57,752 nucleotides of DNA from Gamarada debralockiae (lineage: Eukaryota; Ascomycota; Leotiomycetes; Helotiales; Hyphodiscaceae): assembly GCA_002803225.1 (NCBI GenBank), contig NXFV01000215.1:1-57752 (forward strand). Reading direction: 5' to 3'. The translations under genes were made by a program, and so were the position numbers. Shown piece by piece: positions 10,405 through 21,087 of this stretch. Each line of letters starts with the position of its first letter. Position 1 is the first letter of the stretch. Below the pieces are notes generated by a model. It searched no databases. It saw only the letters and a program-made list of their open reading frames with translations, and had not been told where the DNA came from.

Positions 10405-11660
10405 TTACTCGGAGACAGTCCGTGCTGGAGCGGTAGTCACCGCTTGTACAGTCTTCTCAGACTCTTTGACCTCGAAGATACCACTGCTGCCAGGACTGGC
10501 CGTGGCACTGAACGGCTCAACGTCCTTCTGGGTCTTCGCCTTTATGAATGGAAGATGTCCCTTAGTTTCCTTGTATCGCATGACGAGGAATCCGATGATG
10601 ACAACGATCCAGTAGACGTTGTATGAGATAACGGAGCCGTAGGTTGCAGAGTTCTGCCAGCCGAGAATGGCATTGAAGATACCCCATCCGCCCCCACCGT
10701 TCAATTCTGGGTTGCCAAACTGGGACATCTTAGTTGGTGTGTGAGGAGACAGCTTGGGCGACTTACGTTGACGTGCCAGACGCTCTGGTCGATGTCGTAT
10801 GATCCAGCGCCAGCTCCCAACTCTGCGGCATCACTCCCAACTGCGTTGTTCCAATTTTGTGCCTGGAAGTACCAGACTGCTCTCGAAAAAAGACCGGCTG
10901 CGACGAGGTAGAGCAGGCATGTAGAGATGATCAAGAAGAATTGAAGTTTGGACGACGCACCACCCCTAGGACTCATTAGCCACGAACGGCCAAGGATTAG
11001 AACAGACTTACTTGTACAGCAAGAATCCGACAAATCCTCCGGCAATCAAACCAATTACAACTGGAAGGGGTACGGCAGACGCAGGCGAGGAGAAGGAAAC
11101 TCCGGCAATGAACACCACCGCTTCAAGACCTTCTCGGAGGACGGTGATGAATGGGAGGATGAACATGCAGTACTTCTCGCACCAACGCTTGAACGCTCCC
11201 CTTCGGCCACCGGTCGTAACTGGTTTCTCCTCCAAAGCCTTCGCGAGCTTAACACGCCACTTCTCTTGCATCTTAGAGACACGCAAAAGGGCAGCACCGA
11301 GGATACTGATGATCAAAGCTGCGAACACGGCGAAGGAACCTTCCCAATAATACTCGGTATTGGCCCATTTGTTCTTGCCGAGTCCATAGAATGCTCCGAT
11401 CAGACCACCACCGATAATCAAACAGAGAAGCAGGCCGAGACCTGTGCCGTACCAGACCTGGGAGAGGGTAAGAAGGCGTCAGGTCCTCTTGGATGGATTC
11501 ATACCTGTTTGACTAGCTTCTTGTACACTGCCACATCTCGATTGGGACCATCGAGAGTCTGCTTTAAGAAAGCAAGAAGTACGGAGACAATGACCGCAGT
11601 CTCCAATGTCTCTCGAAAGACGACGAAAAAGACTGGGACGGCGAAGACGTTGACAGTCAT
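10405..11660 (-). CDS. ftr1: High-affinity plasma-membrane iron permease Ftr1
   Basis: A predicted 371-residue polytopic protein that carries ferric iron, as delivered by the ferroxidase Fet3, across the plasma membrane. Exons are 11660-11505, 11457-11012, 10965-10767 and 10719-10405; introns are 46-47 nt, and exon lengths total 1116 nt. The two family-defining R-E-x-L-E iron-binding motifs are present: RETLE at residues 16-20 in the first helix and REGLE at about 160-164. About seven hydrophobic segments are visible, and [20 protein letters not shown] precedes the last helix. The C-terminal tail is hydrophilic. For the last intron an AG nine bases earlier gives a 38-nt intron and three extra residues (MSQ), so the exact acceptor is uncertain. 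The gene is divergent from FET3 and shares an upstream region with four GATA-factor sites, the nearest about 160 bp from the start, which suggests repression when iron is plentiful. Confidence 0.95.
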
Positions 11661-11820
11661 GATGGGCTTCGAGTCGTAGGAACAAGGTGGTCGGTGATTT
11701 CCCAGCCAGGAGGAGACAGGCAAATGCTAGTGCTCAGGCCTTTGGGAATTGGATGGCGGTGGCACACAAGGTTCTTTAAAGCTTTGAAGTTGTGTACCAG
11801 GTTGTGTGATGTTGGGCAGG

Positions 11821-11829
11821 ATCAGATAA
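11821..11829 (+). promoter_or_regulatory. SreA-type GATA site ATCAGATAA
   Basis: Perfect match to ATCWGATAA, the site recognised by the fungal iron regulator SreA/Sre/SFU1, about 160 bp upstream of the FTR1 start codon. Binding here is inferred. Confidence 0.65.
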
Positions 11830-12355
11830 TGCAGAGAGATCTGATTACTGGGCACAAGGGTAAGCGGGAGGCGGGAAGAAATATCATGCCGTGTTAAAGC
11901 ACGCCGCTAAGATCTCACCGCACTAATGATACCCAGAAAGGAGCAGGAAATTCGCCAGTAGTTGGGTGGGTATGAGTTGAGCCGATGATCGGAAGCCAAA
12001 CGTGGTGTCGTGTCCTTGGAAGAAGTGGGTGGGCGGAGGCGTTTAAGTCGAATCTAGGTGGAGGAGTGAAAATCAGAAGACTGGAAATTTGCGAAGGTGA
12101 GGAGAATCGATGGACATTTAAAATCTTATTAGTGGGCCAAGCGCGCCCCCGTTCTGAGGATCAGTACAGTCTACTCGATTTCAGTTTTGAACAATCATCT
12201 TGTGAACAGAGCTGATCTTTCTAGATCCGAGGCTGGCGGAAGCGACCCAAAATGGCGTGAGGGAAAAGGCGGCGGGTCTTTCTTCGGGCGCGACAGGGAT
12301 GTGGGGCTCATTTTCCCTATTCGAAACTAGCGCATTAGATTAGGGCCTCTTTCCA

Positions 12356-12364
12356 TTATCTGAT
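12356..12364 (-). promoter_or_regulatory. SreA-type GATA site ATCAGATAA
   Basis: Reads TTATCTGAT on the plus strand, a perfect ATCWGATAA on the minus strand. It lies mid-way in the FTR1-FET3 region, 62 bp from the next site. Confidence 0.65.
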
Positions 12365-12425
12365 TGTCGGGCAAGGAAGAGAAAATTCAAAATTGGACGA
12401 GAAGCGAATCATCGCACAAGCAGAC

Positions 12426-12434
12426 ATCTGATAA
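12426..12434 (+). promoter_or_regulatory. SreA-type GATA site ATCTGATAA
   Basis: Perfect ATCWGATAA match close to the inverted copy at 12356, forming the central pair of the divergent control region. Confidence 0.65.
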
Positions 12435-13164
12435 GAAGCAGCAATTCCTCCAGCCCGCTAAGCAAAGGCAAGGCAAGTTTTTTACTGGATTGCTTATTGC
12501 AAAACGCGCGAGGATCTTATTAAACTTTCCTTGGCAGAAACTTGCTTGAGGATTCATTATTGACTTCGTCTCCTCCGATTCTAGCCCTGGGAATTAAATC
12601 GTACGTTCTCGCACCACTTTCGGCGGCCAAAGAAACCATCCCCCCGTTTTGACGAATTGCCGAAGCCTTCCTAAACCCGTGGGAGACAAAGTGAGTTTTC
12701 TCAGTTTCTCCGCAGCTCCTCCCCTAAATTTCATGTGTCGAGCTGTCACGTAATAACAATAATGTAAGATCCTGTCAGCCTCTTTCTGCACCGTGCTGTC
12801 ACGCGTTGCCAATTTCTGAGCTTTCCTGTATCACTTTGGCTTTCTCAAAATCTACTCCTAGCAAGACAACACATCAACTTGAACGATCCAATTCTCTGCA
12901 AAATCCACCACCCCACCTACAATTCTAGATGCAATTCGACGCGGCGTAACATAATAAACTCGGGTAGCTCAAGACCCTCTCGTCCCAGCGGGTCACGCAG
13001 ATCACCCTGCATATTTGCAGTGGAGGCGAATGTCACTCACTTTGAGCGACTGATCCGAGAGCAAATCATATCCGTCGTCCGGCAATCTTTGCACATCGTA
13101 TCTTGGAAAAGCCCAACGCACCGAATCAAAGTGTCCAGGACAAGCCACAGAAGGTTCCCATTTC

Positions 13165-13173
13165 ATCTGATAA
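13165..13173 (+). promoter_or_regulatory. SreA-type GATA site ATCTGATAA
   Basis: Perfect ATCWGATAA match about 313 bp upstream of the FET3 start codon, with imperfect copies (ATCAGATCA and ATCTGATCA) some 30-45 bp downstream. Confidence 0.65.
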
Positions 13174-13485
13174 GCTTGATTGAGCTGGGCTCCGACAATC
13201 AGATCAATCTAATCTGATCAAGGTTTTCGTAGCCATTCTCGCCGCCGCGAGGAATTTTGTTTAAGGATCTTCTCTTGATCACCCTCTTTGTTTTTCCAAA
13301 TCTTCCTGCCGTTTCTGGTCCGGCATCGGTGCAGACGTCTCTAGGAGCCTGTCAAAAGACGTCCCCAGTCTGCAAGAAGCGAACCCCAAATTCAGTCAAA
13401 TTCCCTCAAAGCTCATGAGCAATTGAGAACGAGTCGTCAACCTTCAAAACTACCCTAGGTCAGTGAGAGAGTCGAATCCTCCAAA

Positions 13486-15530
13486 ATGGCCATCTCACTG
13501 TCCTTCTTCCCCATTTTATCGGCGCTGCTTCTTGTATTCTCTCGCGTCTCAGAAGCAGCTACCCGCACCTACGACTTCAACATAACCTGGGTCAGAGCAA
13601 ACCCTGATGGCCTCTTCGAAAGACCAACAATTGGCATCAATAACCAATGGCCGCTCCCGGTGATGACAGCAACAGTTGGCGATCAAGTCATCGTCAATGT
13701 CGACAATCAGCTTGGCAATCAAACCACAACCCTCCATTTCCACGGTTTATTCATGAATGGTACCACGGAAATGGACGGTCCAGCTCAAGTCTCTCAATGT
13801 GGTATCCCCGCTGGATCTAAGTTTACCTACAACTTCACCGTAAGTATTCAATAAACAGAGAGATAAAATTGGTTGACAACTATCAGGTTACCCAATCTGG
13901 AGCTTACTGGTATCATTCTCACGACAAGGGTCAATACCCAGATGGTCTTCGAGCACCATTTATCATCAGCGACCCAGACTTCCCATACCAGTATGACGAG
14001 GAGCTTGTCCTATCAGTCTCGGACTGGTACCACGACGAGATGGCTGTCTTGATACCAAAATTCATCAACAAAGCAAATCCTACTGGAGCCGAACCTGTCC
14101 CTCAAGCCGTGTTGTTCAATGATACGCAGAATCTTACCGTCTCGGTCCAACCAGGGAAGACATACCTCTTCCACGTGGTGAATATCGGTGCTTTTGCGGG
14201 ACAATATATTTGGTTCGAAGGCCACAATATGACCATCGTCGAGGTTGATGGTGTTTTCACAGACCAAGCCGAGGCCGAAATGATTTACGTTGGCGCAGCC
14301 CAACGTTGCAGTTTCTTGATCACCACGAAGAACGAGACAACTGCAAATTATCCTTTCATCAGCAGTATGGACACTGTAAGTTTCGGCGAGACAAGTCCTC
14401 GGATGCCTGCTTACGCGACTAGACTCTCTTCGATAAAATCCCCGATGGTCTGAACTGGAACGTGACTGGTTGGCTGGTCTACGATGATAGCAAACCAAAC
14501 CCAGATCCAGCACTCATCGATGAGCTTAACGACTTCGATGACTTCAACCTGGTGCCATATGATAAGAAGGCCTTGCTCCCAGAACCTGACCAGGTTATCA
14601 CTCTTGACGTTGTCATGCAAAATCTTGGAAATGGAAAGCCATAGTGAGAACAATTCCTCTGCAAAGGTCGCCTTGTGCTAACAATGATATCAGCGCTTTC
14701 TTCAACAACATCACCTACGTTGCCCCTAAGGTCCCTACCCTTTACTCCGTGATGAGCACTGGCGAGGATGCGGTAAATACACAGGTGTATGGCGAATTCT
14801 CACACTCATTTGTCCTTGAACACCAACAAATTGTCGAAATTGTTGTGAACAATCACGGTAAGCATCTCCCCGCTGTTCTTCGAAGCCTAATGCTTATGAT
14901 CTCCTAGACTCCGGAAAGCACCCATTCCATCTTCACGGTCATAATTTCCAGGCTATCGCTCGATCTGAAGAAGAAGCTGGCGATTTTGATCCAGCAAACT
15001 CAAGCCAGACTGATTATCCAGCCATTCCAATGCGAAGAGATACCATCGTCTTGAGACCAGATGGCTACATCGTGCTGCGATTCCAGGCTGATAACCCGGG
15101 AGTCTGGCTTTTCCACTGCCACATTGAATGGCACGTGGATCAAGGTCTGATTGCAACCATGGTGGAAGCACCATTGGAGCTTCAGAAAACCTTGACTATT
15201 CCCGAAGACCACTTTGCTGTTTGCCAGGCTGGAAATGTTCCATACACTGGCAACGCTGCTGCAAACACCGAGGACTTCTTGGATTTGAATGGCGCCAACG
15301 TGGCACCGAAGCCCTTACCAGCTGGCTTCACTGCTCGCGGTATTGTCGCCCTCGTATTCAGTTGTATCGCTGCTCTCCTGGGTCTCGCTGTCATCACTTG
15401 GTATGGCATGGCGGATATGGGTGAAGCAAGCAAGGAAGCTGAGAAGCGCCGCATCGCAAAAATGGATCGTGATGCTGCGGGACGATCATCCGAGGTATCA
15501 GAGATTCCAACGAACGATAGAACAGATTAG
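13486..15530 (+). CDS. fet3: Multicopper ferroxidase Fet3
   Basis: A predicted 616-residue iron-transport multicopper oxidase that oxidises Fe(II) outside the cell and hands Fe(III) to Ftr1. Exons are 13486-13839, 13887-14375, 14423-14643, 14694-14857 and 14908-15530 (1851 nt); all four introns are 47-50 nt with GT-AG ends. A signal peptide covers about residues 1-24, ending near [11 protein letters not shown]. The copper sites are all present: [43 protein letters not shown] (rebuilt across the last splice junction) and [15 protein letters not shown], containing the His-Cys-His of the T1/T3 cluster. There are many N-glycosylation sequons. A single C-terminal transmembrane helix lies near residues 555-578, followed by a short charged cytosolic tail, as in Fet3 and unlike secreted laccases. 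It is divergent from FTR1, as is common for this pair in fungi, and likely controlled by the shared ATCWGATAA sites. Confidence 0.95.
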
Positions 15531-16195
15531 TGATGAGATTTATGAAGTGTTGTATATTTGCTTTAGGATTATACCCTGAGTAATGCCTGAAGGATGACGG
15601 GATTGGAAGGACATCATCCTATGCTTATGATTATAGCTATGATTTTTCATTTGGAATCCAAGTATCGTAATTATGATAGAATCAATGAACATGCCAAAAA
15701 GTTGCTCGTCAACAGACTACTTCATTTGAACGTGGTGCCCCTCCAACGACGCTGAACCCCTGGCCCGCGTCACTTTGCCGAGATTTGTGGGGGAATCTTG
15801 TAAACTTGCTTGTCCTCCCTTATCCCATCCCGAGACCGAGAACACTTCCTACAGCTGCCTTCTAAATACAATTGGGGTAATTGCTTTTATTTTTCCATAT
15901 CCGACATACCTTCTTACTTGCCTCGCCATCTAATGCCTCAATTCACTGTCTTCGCCATGTGAATACGGCGCCGCAAACCGGAACCTTCTTTATACCCGGC
16001 GGCGAAACTGGCTTCAGCCTCGACAACGCCTCACACAAGATCGCCGACACTGTGGAATCTTCTGAGACCGTCATACCTTTGTACATCCGATGGCAAAGAT
16101 ACTTGCTATATCTCGTCGATCAATTGGTGGTGTGCCGTTCCCTTTTGTGAGCCAGGCGGTCTTTGTATATCCTGCCACCTCTTCACAACTTCACG
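15531..16195. other. Intergenic, FET3 3' flank and PTC6-like upstream region
   Basis: No gene seen. An open plus-strand frame at 15881-16150 is not protein-like and probably lies in the promoter or 5' leader of the phosphatase gene. Confidence 0.5.
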
Positions 16196-18196
16196 ATGTC
16201 TCCTATCAAGCCTGCGACGCGTCGCCAACCGTGGTCGCTGGCAGATACATATGGTATATATTAGACCCATAGCTGTCTATAGGGAGATTCTCCAGGCTGA
16301 CAGACTTCCGCAGACTTCATCGCAACATTTCTCAGCAAACCCGAAATATACCGATCCTACCCTAGTTATTCACCATCTACACAACAGAGACGTTCCCTCC
16401 ATTCTTCTAATTCCCAGACACACTGTCTCGATCATGGCATTAGAGCGCATAGATTACATAGACCGACGTTGTACGACCGACAAATTTGTCTTACCCAGCA
16501 AAAAGCCATCCAGAAACGCGGTTTCCACAATTATTTCGTCACGAACCTACCATCCTCCTCCCTCCACCCCGATTCACGATCCTCAACCGGGCCGCATCAC
16601 AAACTCCCACGCTCAGAATCAACACCGCATACTCAGCGCTCTGGGCACTCTCCTGTCGCAGCCCCGCCTATGATAGGTGCCTCTCGCGAGCTTACAGTCG
16701 TGCGAATTCCTCTACGAAGCGCAAAGCATCATTTCGGGGTCTCGTTATCAAGGGGCACGCGGCCATATAATGAGGATACATACCAAGCAGGCACATTAGA
16801 GATCCCGGCTTTTGCAAAGAGAGCGCCTATAAGTCTGACAAGGGCAGGCTCAAAAGTCACTGGGGGAGGAGGTACGTCTGCGGAGAGTGCTAGTGGAGAT
16901 CCACAGGTCTTTTATTTTGGTGTATTCGATGGACATGGAGGGAATGAGTGTAGTGACTTTTTGAGGGAGGAGTTGCATAGCTATTTGGAGAATACAGCGG
17001 AGACTTTTGAGCTGGGAAGTAGCTTGAAGAGTGGGAAGAATGGGAGGGCGGTTGATGGACCGAGTGCGGAGAAAGATGGGAATACCGCTCCATCATCCAA
17101 GGGCAGAGTGAGCCTTGATAAGTTGCAGGTAAAAAACCAAGAGGAAGTTGAGAGTTCGGCCAATCTTCCGGAACGTGGTAAGGATGGGAGGATCAAGCAG
17201 CCACCTGCCAGTCCAGCACTCGGGAGCGAAGAGCCAGTCTCAGCAAAATCCAACAAGCCAAAGGTAGCCGAGATGGAGCGCTCTCTTATTGCGCAATGGA
17301 AAGATACAGTGGGAGGGTATTTCCGGCGCTTCAAACCCGACTACTTCTCCGTGGACGACGCCGATAACGCCAAAACATCTGTCTCCATTGAGTCAGTGCT
17401 CATGTACTCTTTCCTGAAAGCCGATCTCGACTTCGTCACAGCCCAAGCCCGGAAACCCGATCCAGACAACCATAGCGACAAACCCCTAAATGCAGACGAC
17501 ATCTTAGGCGAGCCCGCACACCTCACTCCCTCGAAACACCGAATTGGAGGTCCAACACGCTTCGCTGGTGGCTCTACTGCCTCTATAGCGCTCATCTCTA
17601 CGCCCACACCAACACCATTCTGGCATCCAGCGACACCATCAACATTAGTCGTTGCCCACGTAGGAGATACCCGCATTCTCCTTTGCAACACCGCAACCGG
17701 CCTTGCTATCCCCGTAACAACAGATCACCACCCCAGCTCCCCCATCGAAGGCACGCGCCTCCGTCGATATGCCGCAACATTCGTAACCGATTCCTTTGGC
17801 GAAGAACGGATGTCCGGTCTAGCCAATACACGTGCATTCGGTGACATGCGCTCTAAACGTATCGGCGTATCAGCTGAGCCCGAGATCCGCCGTCTAGAAC
17901 TCGCGCCTGCGGAATACAGCTTTCTAGTGCTGGTTTCGGATGGCGTGAGTGGGACGTTGAGCGACCAGGAAATCGTGGATGTTGTTAAGGAGGCGAAGAC
18001 TCCCGAGCAGGGTGCAAGGGATGTGGTTAGTTATGCGACGGAGGTTAGTAAGGAGGGCGATAATGCTACGTGTTTGGTTATTAGGCTTGGTGGGTGGGAG
18101 AGGAGGGGGGAGGGAGGCATGGGGAGTATGGGCACCAAGGAGGTTAGGGATTTTAGGAAAAGCGATGCTTTAGACCCAAGAAGAGCGCAAACGTAA
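16196..18196 (+). CDS. PTC6: PP2C-family protein phosphatase, mitochondrial type (Ptc6-like)
   Basis: A predicted 646-residue Mg/Mn-dependent serine/threonine phosphatase. Exon 1 is 16196-16253. A 60-nt intron follows (GTATAT...CCGCAG, with a CTGAC branch site), then exon 2 is 16314-18196. The large frame has no ATG of its own near its 5' end; splicing the small first exon supplies one and keeps phase (1941 nt in total). PP2C motifs in order: RGTRPYNEDTYQAG (the conserved acidic ED), GVFDGHGGNE, a long low-complexity insert (about residues 245-345), VAHVGDTRILLCN, LANTRAFGDMRSK, LVLVSDGVSG, and EGDNATCLVIRLGG at the C-terminal end. The Arg-rich, acid-poor N-terminus, with RGFHNYFVT after it, is consistent with a mitochondrial presequence. 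Yeast Ptc6 dephosphorylates pyruvate dehydrogenase E1 alpha and affects mitophagy; this function is inferred. The identity of the start exon is less certain than the phosphatase call. Confidence 0.85.
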
Positions 18197-18610
18197 GGAT
18201 TTTAGATAAGGGTTGTATATAGGGTGGTATAAAAGTACATAAATGGGATGGGCAACGCGATCTCGTCTGAAAAGGGTACTATCCCTATTCCAACTTAAAG
18301 CAGAGGGCGAATCTTACACGCCGACTTTTTACGCGGGATGCTATTGCTCGAAGATAGCTTTCATTCACACATAATGCCTCCAAGCACCGCCTCTCGGTAA
18401 CTCAGAGACTAATATAGTTTGGTTAACCCATGTTAAGGACTACCACGTACCTAAACACATCGTCATTCATTCCGCCAGGTTGGATCTTTGGCAATAAAAT
18501 TCTACTTTGCAGACTGATCTTCCTTGAGACGCTCTCATCTACCCCGTAGCCTTCGATCAAATAGAAGTCCGAAATTCGACAACTCTAACGCACACCTCCA
18601 GATCCACCTC
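18197..18610. other. Intergenic between convergent PTC6-like and FN3K genes
   Basis: The 3' flanks of two convergent genes; no other feature recognised. Confidence 0.5.
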
Positions 18611-20049
18611 CTAGGCCCCATAGTTCTTGACCAGTCCCTCCATGATGCGCACTGCACCTCCTCTATAACTACCTCCAAAAATACTATAGTGGCTTGTTTG
18701 TTAAAGTTAGCAACTTTCTTATGTTGAAAAGAGGCCTGAGTATTATCCCCCGAAACACGATTCAAGAATCCTATCCGGATGGGACATGCCCTGCTCATTG
18801 GATAACTCACTTCAAACTAGACCTGAGTCAGCGTTCTCCTATTTGTGATGGGATTGAAACTTGTCGCTGGGTTGAGAAGAGTTGGGAGTGCAAAGAGGCG
18901 GAAACTTGTCTAGGGAGTAAAAAAAGGGACTTGACAAAGGAGTGTGTGCCTACTGATGATACCTATTATCAACATTAGACATATTTTCTTTATCCAAAAG
19001 CGGGGAAAACTTCCGGAGAACTTACAGCTCATAAAGCGTAACCCGGTCTTCCCACTCGTCAACCGGCTCATCCTTCGGCTTCAGCTTATGATACTCCCTC
19101 TCAAACCCCGGCCCGAATCCTCCAAACATCCGCATAATCCCAAACTCATACTCACTATGCGCCCAAGTACTACTCGGATCATAAACTACCTCCTCCACAC
19201 CTCCATCCCCAATCGTTCCCCGTCCATGATTCCCGGACCATAAATCGCCGTGCACAACTACCGGCTTGATTTTCTCTCCCGTACTCCCATCCCTCAAATG
19301 CTCATTGCCTAATAATCTTGGGACAACAACAGAAGCGGTTTGCTCCACCAATTTCGAAAGTTTTGCATCATGTCCATTATTCTTCTCTGCAGCTTTCAAA
19401 ATACCTCGCAGTCGGTTCTCAGCGTAGAACTCAGCCCAAGATTCTTTGAAAGAGTTGTCTTGCTGCGTGTCGCCACAACATGTTGGAACTGGGAATCCGA
19501 ACTGGGGGGTTGAGTATCCTTCGGGAATGGGTGCGGGGGTTGAGTGCAGTTTTACTAGTTTTTGGGCTAATGAGAGTCCTGAGCCGGGAGTGGATGAAGG
19601 TGTGGAGGAGAGGTTCAGGAAGTCCGTTGCGAGGAATGAGCCTGCACCCGTCGAGAGCGGGCCGTGGGCGTAAGATCTTGGACAGAGTGAGGGGACGGCG
19701 GTGTGGATTGCATTTAAACTCATATGTTCCCCTTCGTTCATGTTAGTATCTTGTCACGTGCTCTAAATCCTCTTCCCTATCTCTCATTTCTTCTTTCCCA
19801 AATAGGACACAGATAGGATTGAGAGAGAACTAGATGAGATCGTAAGATAAAAAAGGAAATACCAGCTAACATAATCTCGCTTTCCTTCCCCTTCCCCGTC
19901 TTCACGAAGAATAACTTCTCCTTCCCTTCAACTTTGCTCCTCATCCGGCCGGTAGCAGCGAATCCGGACACCCCGTGGGCGGCGAATGTCGTGTTTGAGG
20001 CTTCTAAGGAGAGAGCTTTGAGAATTGCGGGATCGAGGCTTGGTGCCAT
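18611..20049 (-). CDS. Fructosamine/ketosamine-3-kinase family protein
   Basis: Predicted 327-residue deglycation-type kinase, which would phosphorylate ketosamines on glycated proteins or free amines. Exons as I read them: 20049-19863, 19731-19026, 18962-18954 (9 nt) and 18692-18611. Motifs: PVVVHGDLWSGNHG (catalytic loop) near residues 225-238, then VVYDPSSTWAHSEYEFGIM and MFGGFGPGF. The main exon ends in DRVTLYEL, where the family normally continues directly with a YHHLNH-type tail. Here that tail is split: a 9-nt exon gives Tyr-His, and the conserved end FGGSYRGGAVRIMEGLV...YGA lies about 260 bp further on, behind a GCTAAC branch site and a stop at 18611. Lengths sum to 984 nt, but two or four residues of the usual tail are missing, and without the last splices the frame stops right after the main exon. 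An alternative acceptor (18683) is also in phase. So either a long-intron gene or one with a damaged 3' end. Confidence 0.7.
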
Positions 20050-21087
20050 GGCTAGATGTTTTAGGTTTTGTTGTGAATTGTTTTCCAGGATGGGTTGGGT
20101 TTGGAGATTGACGAGTGGCGTGACGTAAGGAATGTTGATCGGATGTTTGCAAGGTGATATATTACAAAATTCAATTCGAAAAACCTGTAAACACCTAGAC
20201 TAGCTGGATTTTTGTGAAGCTCTGTATGACCTCTTTCTATCAATGGAAGATTAGGCCATCGTGTTGGGTTTTCTGAGGTTCCGGTTCCAAATGCATATAT
20301 TAACTTGACTGACTTTCTACTCTACAGGTTCTACGACCCCTATATATACCCTATTTCCTTCACTACTAGAAGCTTCTAGCCTATACTACTAGGGTATGAG
20401 TCACTGTATTCGTAAGCTTCGCCACCCCTAATTGCCACCACTATTGCCACCACTATATTAGTCTTAGGTATTTCCCAACACATCGGCTGGGCTTGTCGAT
20501 ATGAAATCTGTGTCACGTGATTTACCCTCCTTTTAATCTGGTTATCAAAACATTGTGCATGAATCGTGCAAAATCTTGGGTGATTCAACTATTGAAAGAC
20601 TCTATATATCCTAATAAGTCTCGCAGCTTTAGCGCACATTTTAGCTTGCTCGGGATGTCTTCCGTACCCTCCTTCAAAACGCCCAAATAGTCTCAGCAAG
20701 CTGACGTGCCCACTTCCACAACCTCTCAAGCTAAATGATATCAAAAGTTCCAGCTCTTACGCTCCTAATTTATGTTCTAAGTGAAATAAGAATGGAATTT
20801 CAGCCAATTTACCCCTTGGCAGGTCCTTTCAATCCTGGGGTAGCTGGACACTTTCGCAACGCAAGACCTCAAGAGACCAACCCTTGTATTCCGGTTGAAG
20901 TTTCCGAGTCCAATCTGTTGTATTGTCGCCAGAACCGCGGTTTATTCTGACTGACTTATCCCCCCGTCCCTTCTCTGGATCGAGGACTTCCTATCGATAG
21001 TTGGCTTCGAAGTTGTCCCAACGAGTAGCTTATCTGTTGGCTTGAGCCGATGGTACCCTCTAGGGCCTGATATATATGTGCGTTGTT
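20050..21087. other. Intergenic, AT-rich
   Basis: About 1 kb between the FN3K start and the LtrA gene's stop. It contains a small imperfect tandem of TTGCCACCACTA around 20431-20455 and AT-rich stretches; no gene recognised. Confidence 0.5.

Larger units (their letters stand above)
11661..13485. promoter_or_regulatory. Bidirectional FTR1-FET3 control region
   Basis: About 1.8 kb between the divergent start codons of the iron permease and the ferroxidase. It contains four perfect ATCWGATAA motifs (each listed), plus near matches such as ATCTGATTA at about 11839 and ATCTGATCA around 13212. The single plus-strand frames of 60-112 codons inside show no protein-like character. The length and the site content fit a shared iron-response region. 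Confidence 0.7.

Noticed and set aside
18694..18978. 94-codon plus-strand frame with many cysteines, tempting as a small secreted protein
   Set aside because: It has no signal peptide, and it lies antisense to the long intron and last exon of the fructosamine-kinase gene.
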